A DNA stretch of 34,036 nt from an uncultured Prevotellaceae bacterium (GCA_947174565.1 CAMWJL010000017.1:1-34036); one strand, 5' to 3'; counted from the first letter of the stretch, positions 15,317-22,955 are shown. Numbers and translations are program-made. The notes: generated by a model not told the origin, from the letters alone.

Positions 15317-17062
15317 ATGCCAACATTTTTATCTGCAACAAATTTAGCTGACTTGACAGGAACTTCGCTTGCGACAGCACAAAAGTGGGGCGAAAGTGGC
15401 GTTTATCCTTACCATAGGAATGAGAACGGAAAGATGGGATTCTACATGGAGGACTTGTTAGATGTGAATCCTGTTCGTCAGATGCTTGAAACAAATTGGG
15501 ATGAGGAAGCGAATGTGGTTCCACTTCGCGATTTCACTGCGGTGGAGTTGTTTGCAGGTGCGGGTGGTTTGGCTTTAGGCATGCACATGGCTGGTTTCCG
15601 TCATGTGTTGCTGAATGAGATGGATGCGATGGCTTGCCGAACACTTCGGAAGAATCATCCCGAGTGGAATGTGCTGGAGGGAGACATCCATCAGGTAGAT
15701 TTCACACCACTTCGTGGACAGGTGGATTTCCTTTCGGGCGGTTTCCCATGTCAAGCATTCTCATACGCTGGAAAGAAAGGTGGGTTGAATGACACCCGAG
15801 GCACTCTTTTCTTTGAAATGGCACGTGCTATACGCGAGATTCAACCCAAGGTGTTCATGGGCGAAAATGTGAAAGGACTGCTTTCCCATGACGACGGACA
15901 GACACTAAAGGTCATTCGCAATGCCATAGCGGAACTGGGATATACGTTAGTAGAGCCTCGTGTACTAAAAGCCATCATGTATCAAGTTCCTCAAAAACGT
16001 GAACGACTCATTCTTATTGCCATTCGCAATGACATTGCGGAATATGTGCAGTTCCATTGGCCTAATCCATACAAACGAGTGATGACTTTAAGGGACGCAT
16101 TCTTTCAAGGTGACCTTTTTGACCACGATGTGCCAGTTTCTGACGGTCAAACCTACCCTGCAAAAAAGGCTCGCGTGATGGCAATGGTGCCTGAAGGAGG
16201 CGATTGGCGTGACCTTCCCGTAGAAAAACAGAAGGAATACATGGGCGGCAGTTTTTATTTGGGTGGTGGTAAGACAGGCATGGCCCGACGACTTTCCATG
16301 GATGAGCCTTCATTGACACTAACCTGTGCCCCTGCCCAAAAACAGACAGAGCGTTGCCACCCCACAGAAACCCGTCCATTGACCATACGTGAGTATGCAC
16401 GCATCCAAACATTCCCCGACGATTGGTCGTTTGAAGGAACGATGACTGACCAATACAAGCAGATAGGCAATGCCGTACCTGTCAATCTTGCGTATGCCAT
16501 TGGTCGTTCACTCATTCGCCTCTTCAACGATATTGATGCCGTGCATTCGGAAGAAGGCCACTTTGAAGAAGCCAACCGCATTGCACACGGGATGCTTCCG
16601 CCCGATTTGTTCCCCTTAGACCTTTCCACCGTCAAGATTAACCATCCTGAACAAATTATCTGTAATACCATTAGCCACAAGAAGTTGGTTGACAACAATG
16701 ATTTGGATGACAGCAAGAACGTCCTCGTAAGCTTGGTAACCAATGATAATCTTGACCCGTTTAATCAGCAGAGTGCCAAGATTTATTATACAGGAAAGAA
16801 ATTCCCATCCACGGTGAAACTCAACAAACTCTATTACTTCATGCCATATACCAAAGGGAAGGGAATCCGAGACCTCTATATCATAAAAGTGGCACGCGTC
16901 GGCACAAAACATGAAGTAAGACAAGAATGTGACGAGAATGATTTCCGTCTTGTATTTGAACTCAAATTCGTAAGGCAGTTGTTTGAGGATTACAAACCCA
17001 TCAAGTTGCAGATTTGGCGTACCTTTACCGACACAACCTTGCGAGCTATTTTAGTTCTGTAA
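15317..17062 (+). CDS. DNA C5-cytosine methyltransferase with N-terminal HTH and C-terminal extension
   Basis: The 581-residue enzyme should protect host DNA by methylating cytosine in the site cut by the preceding endonuclease. Residues 1-60 form a MerR/excisionase-like winged helix-turn-helix (LADLTGTSLATAQKWGESG). The catalytic motifs follow in order: I ELFAGAGG (77-84), IV GGFPCQAFS with Cys145, VI ENV (183-185), VIII QKRER (226-230), IX RPLTIREYARIQTFP (353-367) and X GNAVP (384-388). The target-recognition region is about 250-350 (YLGGGKTGMARR...SLTLTCAPAQKQ). Residues after about 410 form a further 170-residue extension that I do not recognise. The total is far longer than the 330-420 usual for this class. 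The HTH suggests self-regulation, as in M.SsoII and similar enzymes. Gene order is R then M, 5 bp apart. Confidence 0.95.
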   Translation: MPTFLSATNLADLTGTSLATAQKWGESGVYPYHRNENGKMGFYMEDLLDVNPVRQMLETNWDEEANVVPLRDFTAVELFAGAGGLALGMHMAGFRHVLLNEMDAMACRTLRKNHPEWNVLEGDIHQVDFTPLRGQVDFLSGGFPCQAFSYAGKKGGLNDTRGTLFFEMARAIREIQPKVFMGENVKGLLSHDDGQTLKVIRNAIAELGYTLVEPRVLKAIMYQVPQKRERLILIAIRNDIAEYVQFHWPNPYKRVMTLRDAFFQGDLFDHDVPVSDGQTYPAKKARVMAMVPEGGDWRDLPVEKQKEYMGGSFYLGGGKTGMARRLSMDEPSLTLTCAPAQKQTERCHPTETRPLTIREYARIQTFPDDWSFEGTMTDQYKQIGNAVPVNLAYAIGRSLIRLFNDIDAVHSEEGHFEEANRIAHGMLPPDLFPLDLSTVKINHPEQIICNTISHKKLVDNNDLDDSKNVLVSLVTNDNLDPFNQQSAKIYYTGKKFPSTVKLNKLYYFMPYTKGKGIRDLYIIKVARVGTKHEVRQECDENDFRLVFELKFVRQLFEDYKPIKLQIWRTFTDTTLRAILVL

Positions 17063-17084
17063 ACGACAAGAAAACAAGGCTTGT

Positions 17085-17105
17085 GCTTCTCATCAGTAGA
17101 GGAGC
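17085..17105 (+). terminator. Possible hairpin after the methyltransferase gene
   Basis: GCTTCTC (17085-17091) and GAGGAGC (17099-17105) pair with one G-T wobble around a 7-nt loop. No T tract follows, so termination is doubtful. I see nothing else in 17063-17166, the stretch between the methyltransferase stop and repeat B. Confidence 0.25.
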
Positions 17106-17166
17106 TTGGTATTCCAATGTCTTCTATCTCTTTTCTCCCCCCAAAGGCAGGAGGTGTATTTTTAAG

Positions 17167-17296
17167 ATATGCGCTTTTCCCGAAACGCCCAAAGAAAACG
17201 GAGAAAAAGTGGAATGGAGGCATTTTTCACCTAAAACGCTGATTCCTTGACAAAATGCGTGGCTGTTCGGAGGAAAATTCGTAACTTTGCATCGTT
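17167..17296. repeat. 130-bp direct repeat, copy B (right of R-M cassette)
   Basis: This copy matches 14436-14565 (six mismatches, no indels). It lies directly upstream of the Nfn-like gene and holds that gene's -7 box. The base before it (17166 G versus 14435 T) and the bases after 17296 differ between copies, so both boundaries are sharp; matches at 17298-17299 could extend it by at most 3 bp. Confidence 0.95.
17282..17289 (+). promoter_or_regulatory. -7 box TAACTTTG for the Nfn-like gene
   Basis: TAACTTTG lies 40 bp upstream of the ATG at 17330, in repeat B. This is presumably the ancestral promoter that was duplicated when the R-M cassette entered. Confidence 0.65.
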
Positions 17297-17329
17297 TTTT
17301 AGATAAAACAATGATAAAACGATATTATT

Positions 17330-19693
17330 ATGAATAAGATTGTTAAGAAAGAGCAGTTTAGCGAGAAGGTGTTCAAGCTTGTGGTTGAGGCACCACTCAT
17401 CGCTAAGTCTCGCAAGGCAGGTCACTTCGTGATTGTTCGTGTGGGCGAACAGGGCGAACGCATGCCACTCACCATTGCTGACTCCGACGTGGAGGCAGGC
17501 ACTATCACGCTGGTGGTGCAGAAGGTGGGATATTCTTCTACGAAGCTCTGCGACCTGAATGAAGGCGACTACATCACTGACGTGGTGGGTCCTTTGGGTC
17601 AAGCTACACACATCGAGAAGTTCGGCACGGTGGTATGTGCTGGTGGCGGTGTGGGCGTGGCACCTATGCTGCCCATCATCAAGGCTCTGAAAGCTGCTGG
17701 CAACAGGGTTATATCAGTGCTGGCTGGTCGCACAAAGGAACTCATCATCCTTGAGGATGAGGTGCGCAAGCATTCTGACGAGGTTATCATCATGACGGAC
17801 GATGGCTCATACGGTCAGAAAGGTGTGGTGACAGTGGGCATCGAACAGGTGATTCTGCGCGAGAAAGTCGATAAGTGCTTCGCCATCGGTCCTGCCATCA
17901 TGATGAAGTTCTGCTGCTTGTTGACAAAGAAATACAATGTACCTACTGACGTGTCGTTGAACACCATCATGGTCGATGGCACAGGCATGTGTGGTGCTTG
18001 CCGCATCACGGTGGGTGGCAAGACGCGTTTCGTGTGTGTGGATGGTCCTGAGTTTGATGGTCATGAGGTGGATTTCGACGAGATGTTCAAGCGCATGGGT
18101 GCATTCAAGCCACAGGAACTGGAATATATCAAGAAGTTAGAGGAGCATGTGGATTCGGTGGGTAGCAACACGAATACAGCACAGAAAGCAGAGGTGACAG
18201 CTGATGCCTCGGGCATGACGACTGACACTCCCCTTGCCGAACTGACTGACCGCAATGCCCCTTGGCGCAAGGAGTTGGCTGCCAGCATGAAGCCGAAAGA
18301 GCGTGGCGAGATTGAGCGTTGCGTGATGGGCGAACTTGACCCTGTATATCGTGCCACCACTCGCACAGAGGAGGTGAACACTGGTCTTACCATCGAACAG
18401 GCAATGACCGAAGCGAAGCGTTGTCTCGACTGCGTGAAGCCTACATGTATGGAAGGTTGCCCCGTGAGCATCAACATCCCATCGTTTGTGAAGAACATTG
18501 AGCGCGGTCAGTTCCTCGAAGCTGCCAAGGTGCTCAAATCCACTTCCGCCCTGCCAGCCGTGTGTGGTCGTGTATGTCCACAGGAGAAGCAGTGCGAAAG
18601 CAAGTGTATCCACCTGAAACTGGGTCATAAGCCTGTTGCCATCGGCAATTTGGAGCGTTTCGCTGCCGACTTTGAGCGCAACAGCGGCAAAATGACATTG
18701 CCTGAATGTGCTCCGAAGAATGGCAAAAAAGTGGCTATCGTTGGTTCAGGCCCCGCAGGTCTTTCTTGTGCTGGCGACTTGGCCAAGGCAGGTTATGACG
18801 TGACGGTGTTTGAGGCACTGCACGAGATTGGCGGTGTGCTGAAATACGGCATTCCTGAGTTCCGTCTGCCTAATGCCATCGTCGATGTGGAAATCGAGAT
18901 GCTCCGCAAGATAGGTGTGAACTTCGTGAAGGATTGCATCGTGGGCAAGACCATCACCATCCAGCAACTGGAGGAAGAAGGTTACAAGGCTATCTTTGTG
19001 GCTTCAGGTGCAGGTCTTCCAAACTTCATGAACATTCCTGGCGAGAACTCAGTGGGTGTCATGTCATCCAACGAATACCTCACTCGCGTCAACCTGATGG
19101 ATGCCAGCAACCCTGCTTCTGACACGCCTATCGTGAAGGCGAAGAGCGTGATGGTTGTGGGCGGTGGCAACACCGCTATGGACTCTTGCCGCACAGCTAA
19201 GCGTTTGGGCGCCGAGCACGTGTTCATCGCTTACCGTCGCAGCGAGGCAGAAATGCCAGCACGTCTGGAGGAGGTGAAGCATGCCAAGGAAGAAGGCATT
19301 GAGTTCCTCACACTCCACAATCCAATCGAATACATCGCTGACGAGAAGGGTAACGTGACACAAGTGAAACTCCAAGTGATGGAACTGGGCGAACCCGATG
19401 CTTCCGGTCGTCGCTCCCCTATCCCTGTGGAAGGCAAGGTAGTGACTCGCGACATTGACATGGCGATTGTGGCTGTGGGTGTATCTCCCAACCCCATCGT
19501 GCCGAAGTCCGTCAAGGGTCTCGAACTGGGCAGAAAGAACACCATTGCGGTGAACGACAAAATGCAGTCGAACATCCCAACCATCTTCGCAGGTGGCGAC
19601 ATCGTGCGTGGTGGTGCAACGGTCATCCTCGCCATGGGTGATGGTCGCAAAGCGGCAGCCAACATCGACGCAATGCTCAATAGCCAAGATTAA
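17330..19693 (+). CDS. Fused NfnA/NfnB-like flavin oxidoreductase (DHOD-B electron-transfer subunit + GltD-like)
   Basis: The 787-residue protein joins two modules often annotated as 'dihydroorotate dehydrogenase B NAD-binding subunit / NADPH-dependent glutamate synthase'. Residues 1-280 are a ferredoxin-reductase-type FAD/NAD domain with a 2Fe-2S site (GTGMCGACRITVGG, near 220, plus a later Cys). Residues from about 300 are GltD-like, with Cys-rich cluster motifs LDCVKPTCMEGCP (near 365-378) and CGRVCPQEKQCESKC (near 412-426), an FAD motif GSGPAGLSCAGDLAKAG (near 472) and an NAD(P) motif VGGGNTAMDSCRTAKRLGA (near 611). Separate NfnA and NfnB subunits bifurcate electrons between NADH, NADPH and ferredoxin in anaerobes; the fusion may do the same, but a glutamate synthase role is not excluded because no gltB is nearby. 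It is monocistronic, ending at a strong terminator. Confidence 0.92.
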   Translation: MNKIVKKEQFSEKVFKLVVEAPLIAKSRKAGHFVIVRVGEQGERMPLTIADSDVEAGTITLVVQKVGYSSTKLCDLNEGDYITDVVGPLGQATHIEKFGTVVCAGGGVGVAPMLPIIKALKAAGNRVISVLAGRTKELIILEDEVRKHSDEVIIMTDDGSYGQKGVVTVGIEQVILREKVDKCFAIGPAIMMKFCCLLTKKYNVPTDVSLNTIMVDGTGMCGACRITVGGKTRFVCVDGPEFDGHEVDFDEMFKRMGAFKPQELEYIKKLEEHVDSVGSNTNTAQKAEVTADASGMTTDTPLAELTDRNAPWRKELAASMKPKERGEIERCVMGELDPVYRATTRTEEVNTGLTIEQAMTEAKRCLDCVKPTCMEGCPVSINIPSFVKNIERGQFLEAAKVLKSTSALPAVCGRVCPQEKQCESKCIHLKLGHKPVAIGNLERFAADFERNSGKMTLPECAPKNGKKVAIVGSGPAGLSCAGDLAKAGYDVTVFEALHEIGGVLKYGIPEFRLPNAIVDVEIEMLRKIGVNFVKDCIVGKTITIQQLEEEGYKAIFVASGAGLPNFMNIPGENSVGVMSSNEYLTRVNLMDASNPASDTPIVKAKSVMVVGGGNTAMDSCRTAKRLGAEHVFIAYRRSEAEMPARLEEVKHAKEEGIEFLTLHNPIEYIADEKGNVTQVKLQVMELGEPDASGRRSPIPVEGKVVTRDIDMAIVAVGVSPNPIVPKSVKGLELGRKNTIAVNDKMQSNIPTIFAGGDIVRGGATVILAMGDGRKAAANIDAMLNSQD

Positions 19694-19729
19694 GCCGATT
19701 CTCCCGAATTGCAATATTTATCTATATTC

Positions 19730-19765
19730 AAGTGGCAGTTTGTTATCCGCAAACTGCCACTTTTT
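19730..19765 (+). terminator. Intrinsic terminator after the Nfn-like gene
   Basis: AAGTGGCAGTTTG (19730-19742) and CAAACTGCCACTT (19750-19762) form a perfect 13-bp stem with a 7-nt loop, followed by TTT. The convergent minus-strand operon ends at 19782, so the hairpin may serve both sides. Confidence 0.92.
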
Positions 19766-19781
19766 AGTTGGTTACTCACTC

Positions 19782-20027
19782 TTATTTATAACAAATGCCA
19801 CAAGGTTTTCGCCCCTTTGACTGTGCCATACTCAAAGAGACTTCTTTAATCGTTGATTGGCAATTATTCAATCCTCGACACCCTCTTTTGCAGTGATAGC
19901 AATACGCACCATATCCCGTACAGATATAAACCGAGTTGTCACTATGTGCATTGCAGGATGCACATAGTGAGCAACTCAATAAATAGAATGCCAAGAGTGT
20001 TGTAGTGGCATGTGTCATTGTTGTCAT
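19782..20027 (-). CDS. Small Cys-rich lipoprotein with putative metal-binding motif
   Basis: The ORF track starts this at 20117, inside the preceding gene. I place the start at the ATG at 20027-20025, which overlaps the TGA of the vWA-like gene as ATGA, a classic coupled start. The 81-residue product begins with a hydrophobic signal segment (TTLLAFYLLSC, a plausible lipobox). The rest has a spaced motif of the form YICxGxxxYCYHxxxxCxGLxxCxxxxxxVxxxxAxxxGRxPCxxCY. Similar small Cys/His patterns occur in short Bacteroidota proteins and at the end of some nuclease-like proteins, and suggest zinc binding. Eight cysteines remain after the lipobox Cys region. Function is unknown; it is last in the four-gene TerB operon and its short length leaves some doubt. 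Confidence 0.72.
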   Translation of the reverse strand: MTTMTHATTTLLAFYLLSCSLCASCNAHSDNSVYICTGYGAYCYHCKRGCRGLNNCQSTIKEVSLSMAQSKGRKPCGICYK

Positions 20028-20881
20028 TCCAAAAATTTGTCTATAACCATCTTGGTATTTGAAGGTACGTCCGTTTCTCCGACATAGTACTTCTGTACAC
20101 CCATGTTCTGTAACCAATCGTTAATGACTTGCTCCATTTTGTCTTGGTCGGTAAGTGAATCGGGATTAAGTTCCAGTATCAATACTTCTAAATTCTCAAG
20201 ACCTTTCCGTCGTGCAATTAAACTTGATTTGGGATTCTTGAGTGTCTGAGATAATATATAGCTGTAAGCATTGCCTTCTTGAATTTTGTTTTGGGCATGA
20301 TAAATGTACCCATCCGTAAGGATGACAAGCACATTTCTATATCCGTCTTTGATGCAATAATTGTCAACGGGCTTGTTAAAGAATCCCCATATATCACAAC
20401 CCTGCCATTTACTTGTTTTGATAGTATAATCATAAATTTGTTCCATCGCTCCATGAAAATCATCAACAAAAGTAGTCAGCATTTTTTTCTTTTCAGCAGG
20501 AGCAGCCGTATTCAAGTCTAACTCTAATTTCTCAGAAAGCAAGGCGATTCTTGAATCATCGGGGATTGGATAGACAAAGACCTTTATCTTGTCTTTACAT
20601 GGCAAAATCTTTTGTTTAACAGCCCTGCTCTTCACGTAATTAGCCAGATATTCAACAATGGCAATGTCTTTGTCTTTTTGTGAAAGAGCCTTGGAATTAT
20701 CTGTACTTGGGTTAATTCGGTCAGACAAGTCAAGATAGATTGACAAATTAAGAGGTTGTGGTTTGTTCACAACGACGGAATTACCGCCATTATCGTCCTT
20801 TTCTTTGTTGGAACAGGAATAATACACAGCAATTACTGCAATAATAACCACACTAAGAATTACGATTACTTTTGTTTTCAT
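20024..20881 (-). CDS. Membrane-anchored vWA-like domain protein
   Basis: The 285-residue protein has one N-terminal hydrophobic segment (residues 3-20) ending YYSCSN, so it is either a lipoprotein with a poor lipobox or a single-pass anchor. The body looks like a von Willebrand A / Rossmann-like domain: LNLSIYLDLSDRINPST (Asp51, Ser53) at the first strand and NVLVILTDGYIYH (Asp190) at a later one. The metal site is not canonical, because the first motif is DLSDR rather than DxSxS. vWA domains usually mediate metal-dependent protein contacts. The 3' end overlaps the Cys-rich gene by 4 bp and the 5' end is 13 bp from the coiled-coil membrane protein. I recognise no named family; vWA (TerY-like) together with TerB is reminiscent of Ter systems. 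Confidence 0.8.
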   Translation of the reverse strand: MKTKVIVILSVVIIAVIAVYYSCSNKEKDDNGGNSVVVNKPQPLNLSIYLDLSDRINPSTDNSKALSQKDKDIAIVEYLANYVKSRAVKQKILPCKDKIKVFVYPIPDDSRIALLSEKLELDLNTAAPAEKKKMLTTFVDDFHGAMEQIYDYTIKTSKWQGCDIWGFFNKPVDNYCIKDGYRNVLVILTDGYIYHAQNKIQEGNAYSYILSQTLKNPKSSLIARRKGLENLEVLILELNPDSLTDQDKMEQVINDWLQNMGVQKYYVGETDVPSNTKMVIDKFLE

Positions 20882-20894
20882 TTTATACTCTTTT

Positions 20895-22133
20895 TTAGAT
20901 TGTTATCAATGTATTAAGCGTTTTATTAAATTCGTTGGTGATGTCGTTCTTCTCATCATCTGTTTTCTGCATTGCTGCCATATATCCCTGCCAACCAGCA
21001 AGGAAGTTGTTAAGCTCCATTTTTATTTTGTTGATATCATATCGTGCAATGGTTCCATTCAGTTGGTTTTCCACTTTTGAAATTTCTGCACAAATAGAAG
21101 CGATATTAGCAGTGTTTCCTGCTTGCGCCTCTCTCGTTTCATCCATCCTCCGTTTTATACTTTCGATTTCTTTACATAGTTGTTCGTGGCGTATTGTGTT
21201 CAAATCCAATTGACTAAGAGATCTTACAAAATATCCGAAAGTGAATCCCCATATCAAGTATGCCACAAATCCAAGGCAAATAATAACCCAAAAGTTTGGG
21301 TCATTAGAGGCAAGACTGAATGAATAAGGCGGCAGTGCTGCTAATGACATCAGACGGTCAAGATTATAAATCTTTTCGCAGATAGCATAAGATAAGAGTG
21401 TGTCGAAAATAAAAGCGACTACAATGATAAGAGGAATTTTGATATATTTAAGCCATCCCGTTTCCCCCTCCCAGCGATTCAGTACAAAACCGAATGCAAG
21501 GAAGATGATGGGCATGAGTAAGATGAAAAGTAAAGTTGTCGCCCCTTCTGAGGCAGCGGCAGAAAGTGCCTGCGAATCAAAGATGGCTTCGGATAATTGA
21601 AAATCGCCTTCTGAACCTAAACTAAATTGTTTGAAAAAGGCAGAATAAGCAACAGAACTATAGAATATAAAGAAATACAGGGTGAAAGGGATTAGAATAA
21701 CACCTGAAATAATCAATGTTATCCATGCACTTCTATTGCGTCTTGCTGTATTTCCATCCAACTCAAAAAGTTCTCGTTGTTTTTCTTGTAATTCCTTATC
21801 TAAGGAATTCAATCTTTCCGTATTCTGTTCAAGTTTGTTCGATTCAATTTCTTTATCTCTCTCAAAAGTAATCTTTTTGTTTTGCAAACTCAATCTAAGT
21901 TCGTTTTGTAAACTCTCATCATCTTCTTGTTCTTTCTTCAATCCCGAATAAACAGCTTGAAGATGGGGGGTGAATGCTTGTAATACACCTTGGGAGATAC
22001 CAGCCATACGGAAACCATATTGCTTATACGTTTCTTGCGATTTACGACTTTCACTTGGAGTGGTATCATCACTTGTCATAGGAATGGCATCGCTCTTCAA
22101 CGAGAAAATCTTTTTTATATTTGTGAAATCCAT
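20895..22133 (-). CDS. Four-TM membrane protein with two coiled coils, function unknown
   Basis: This 412-residue protein has a polar N-terminus with Ser/Thr-rich stretch (residues 20-35) and a heptad-like coiled coil at about 62-125 (Glu, Lys, Leu and Gln rich). Predicted helices lie at 137-158, 199-219, 231-252 and 281-303, followed by a second coiled coil at about 308-365 and a soluble C-terminal helix. The layout suggests an inner-membrane scaffold with long cytoplasmic arms on both ends. I recognise no domain. It is 8 bp from the TerB-like gene upstream and 13 bp from the vWA-like gene downstream, so all three are co-transcribed and likely work in one complex at the membrane. Confidence 0.85.
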   Translation of the reverse strand: MDFTNIKKIFSLKSDAIPMTSDDTTPSESRKSQETYKQYGFRMAGISQGVLQAFTPHLQAVYSGLKKEQEDDESLQNELRLSLQNKKITFERDKEIESNKLEQNTERLNSLDKELQEKQRELFELDGNTARRNRSAWITLIISGVILIPFTLYFFIFYSSVAYSAFFKQFSLGSEGDFQLSEAIFDSQALSAAASEGATTLLFILLMPIIFLAFGFVLNRWEGETGWLKYIKIPLIIVVAFIFDTLLSYAICEKIYNLDRLMSLAALPPYSFSLASNDPNFWVIICLGFVAYLIWGFTFGYFVRSLSQLDLNTIRHEQLCKEIESIKRRMDETREAQAGNTANIASICAEISKVENQLNGTIARYDINKIKMELNNFLAGWQGYMAAMQKTDDEKNDITNEFNKTLNTLITI

Positions 22134-22141
22134 ACTTATCT

Positions 22142-22564
22142 TTAAAATTTTATTTCATTGACAATCTGTTCAATAGTTTTTCCTTCTTTAACGCTTGTTA
22201 GAAAGTACTCCATAATACTTTCCACATTTTCTTCATGAAAACCAAATAGAATAATATACTTGCAAAGCAATGCTTTTTCAGAATCCTCTATGACACCATC
22301 TGACCATGCCATTCGGGTCAAATCATAGAGGTAATGAATCTTGTCTTCCAAGGTCTCTGGCAAGACGGGATTTAGACCTGATGTTACAACAATATTGTTG
22401 ATGACATCTTCCGTTATACCATGCTCCAATCCAATCTTGTACAATAGTTCTTTCTCATGAGGATGAAACTCTGCATCCGAAAGGGCTAAGCAATAAAGAT
22501 TGAAGAAATGCCATTTTTTACTTTCTTCAATACGGCTGTTCGTTTTGTCCAATTCTTTCTCCAT
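22142..22564 (-). CDS. TerB-like protein
   Basis: The ORF track starts at 22672; I prefer the ATG at 22564, giving MEKELDKTNSRIEESKK and 140 residues, because the upstream part is not protein-like. The all-helical protein shows two acidic repeats typical of TerB: FFNLYCLALSDAEFHPHEKELLYKIG and LTRMAWSDGVIEDSEKALLCKY. In TerB these bind a metal ion at the inner face of the membrane. TerB-fold proteins occur in tellurite-resistance clusters and in many membrane-stress or defence-like operons. It is the first gene of the operon with the coiled-coil membrane protein, the vWA-like protein and the Cys-rich protein. A leader of about 310 nt separates it from its promoter. No TerC, TerD or TerZ is present. 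Confidence 0.82.
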   Translation of the reverse strand: MEKELDKTNSRIEESKKWHFFNLYCLALSDAEFHPHEKELLYKIGLEHGITEDVINNIVVTSGLNPVLPETLEDKIHYLYDLTRMAWSDGVIEDSEKALLCKYIILFGFHEENVESIMEYFLTSVKEGKTIEQIVNEIKF

Positions 22565-22614
22565 GGGCTTTTTTCTTTTTGTGACACTGCAAAAAGAAAG
22601 GTGTGTGACTTTCC

Positions 22615-22740
22615 GATTGCCAATTCCAGGTATCGCCAAACACCTATGCCCATACAACCATGAAGCCCACACCTAACGGTGTAAGCATTCACTTTTATTG
22701 TTGATGAGCAATCTTCTTTTGGCGATTTCGGAATTGCATC
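22615..22740 (-). promoter_or_regulatory. Structured 5' leader of the TerB operon
   Basis: Arms at 22615-22640 and 22718-22740 are imperfect reverse complements (both strands share AATTCC and ATCGCCAAA blocks). The 77-nt interior holds a small hairpin, ACACC-taac-GGTGT (22669-22682). It lies in the roughly 310-nt leader between the promoter at 22881-22910 and the TerB start. I do not recognise it as a known riboswitch. Apart from this and the promoter, I see nothing in the 391-bp gap 22565-22955. Confidence 0.5.
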
Positions 22741-22880
22741 AAGTAAAAGCAAACACTTTCTTTTCCTTATGTCAAGTTAAACAATTATGTCATATATATC
22801 TTTTTTTAGTTTATTATGTTTATGTCATTAGAACAATCCCGAATGAATACCTTTGATTCATGTTGATTGTCTTCGGTTTG

Positions 22881-22910
22881 CAAATATACGATTAACTTTT
22901 CACTTCCAAA
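22881..22910 (-). promoter_or_regulatory. Promoter of the TerB operon
   Basis: On the minus strand TTTG (22910-22907), an 18-bp spacer and TATATTTG (22888-22881) match the Bacteroidota consensus; the spacer is one base shorter than ideal. Transcription would start near 22874. Confidence 0.7.
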
Positions 22911-22955
22911 CTTTCTTTAAGAGAAAAATGTATCTAAACACAGAAAGCACAAAAC

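Noticed and set aside
17063-17166. Remnant gene between the methyltransferase and repeat B
   Set aside because: No frame gives a recognisable peptide longer than a few residues; I see only a weak hairpin.
14286-17250. Two + strand ORFs (14286-14519 and 17014-17250) sharing the C-terminal peptide CAFPETPKENG...SPKTLIP
   Set aside because: The identity comes from the 130-bp DNA repeat, which is a promoter region. Neither ORF has a plausible start signal, and the second overlaps the methyltransferase end.
22486-22752. 88-residue minus-strand ORF in the TerB leader
   Set aside because: It overlaps the TerB start in another frame, has no family resemblance and is better explained as leader RNA.
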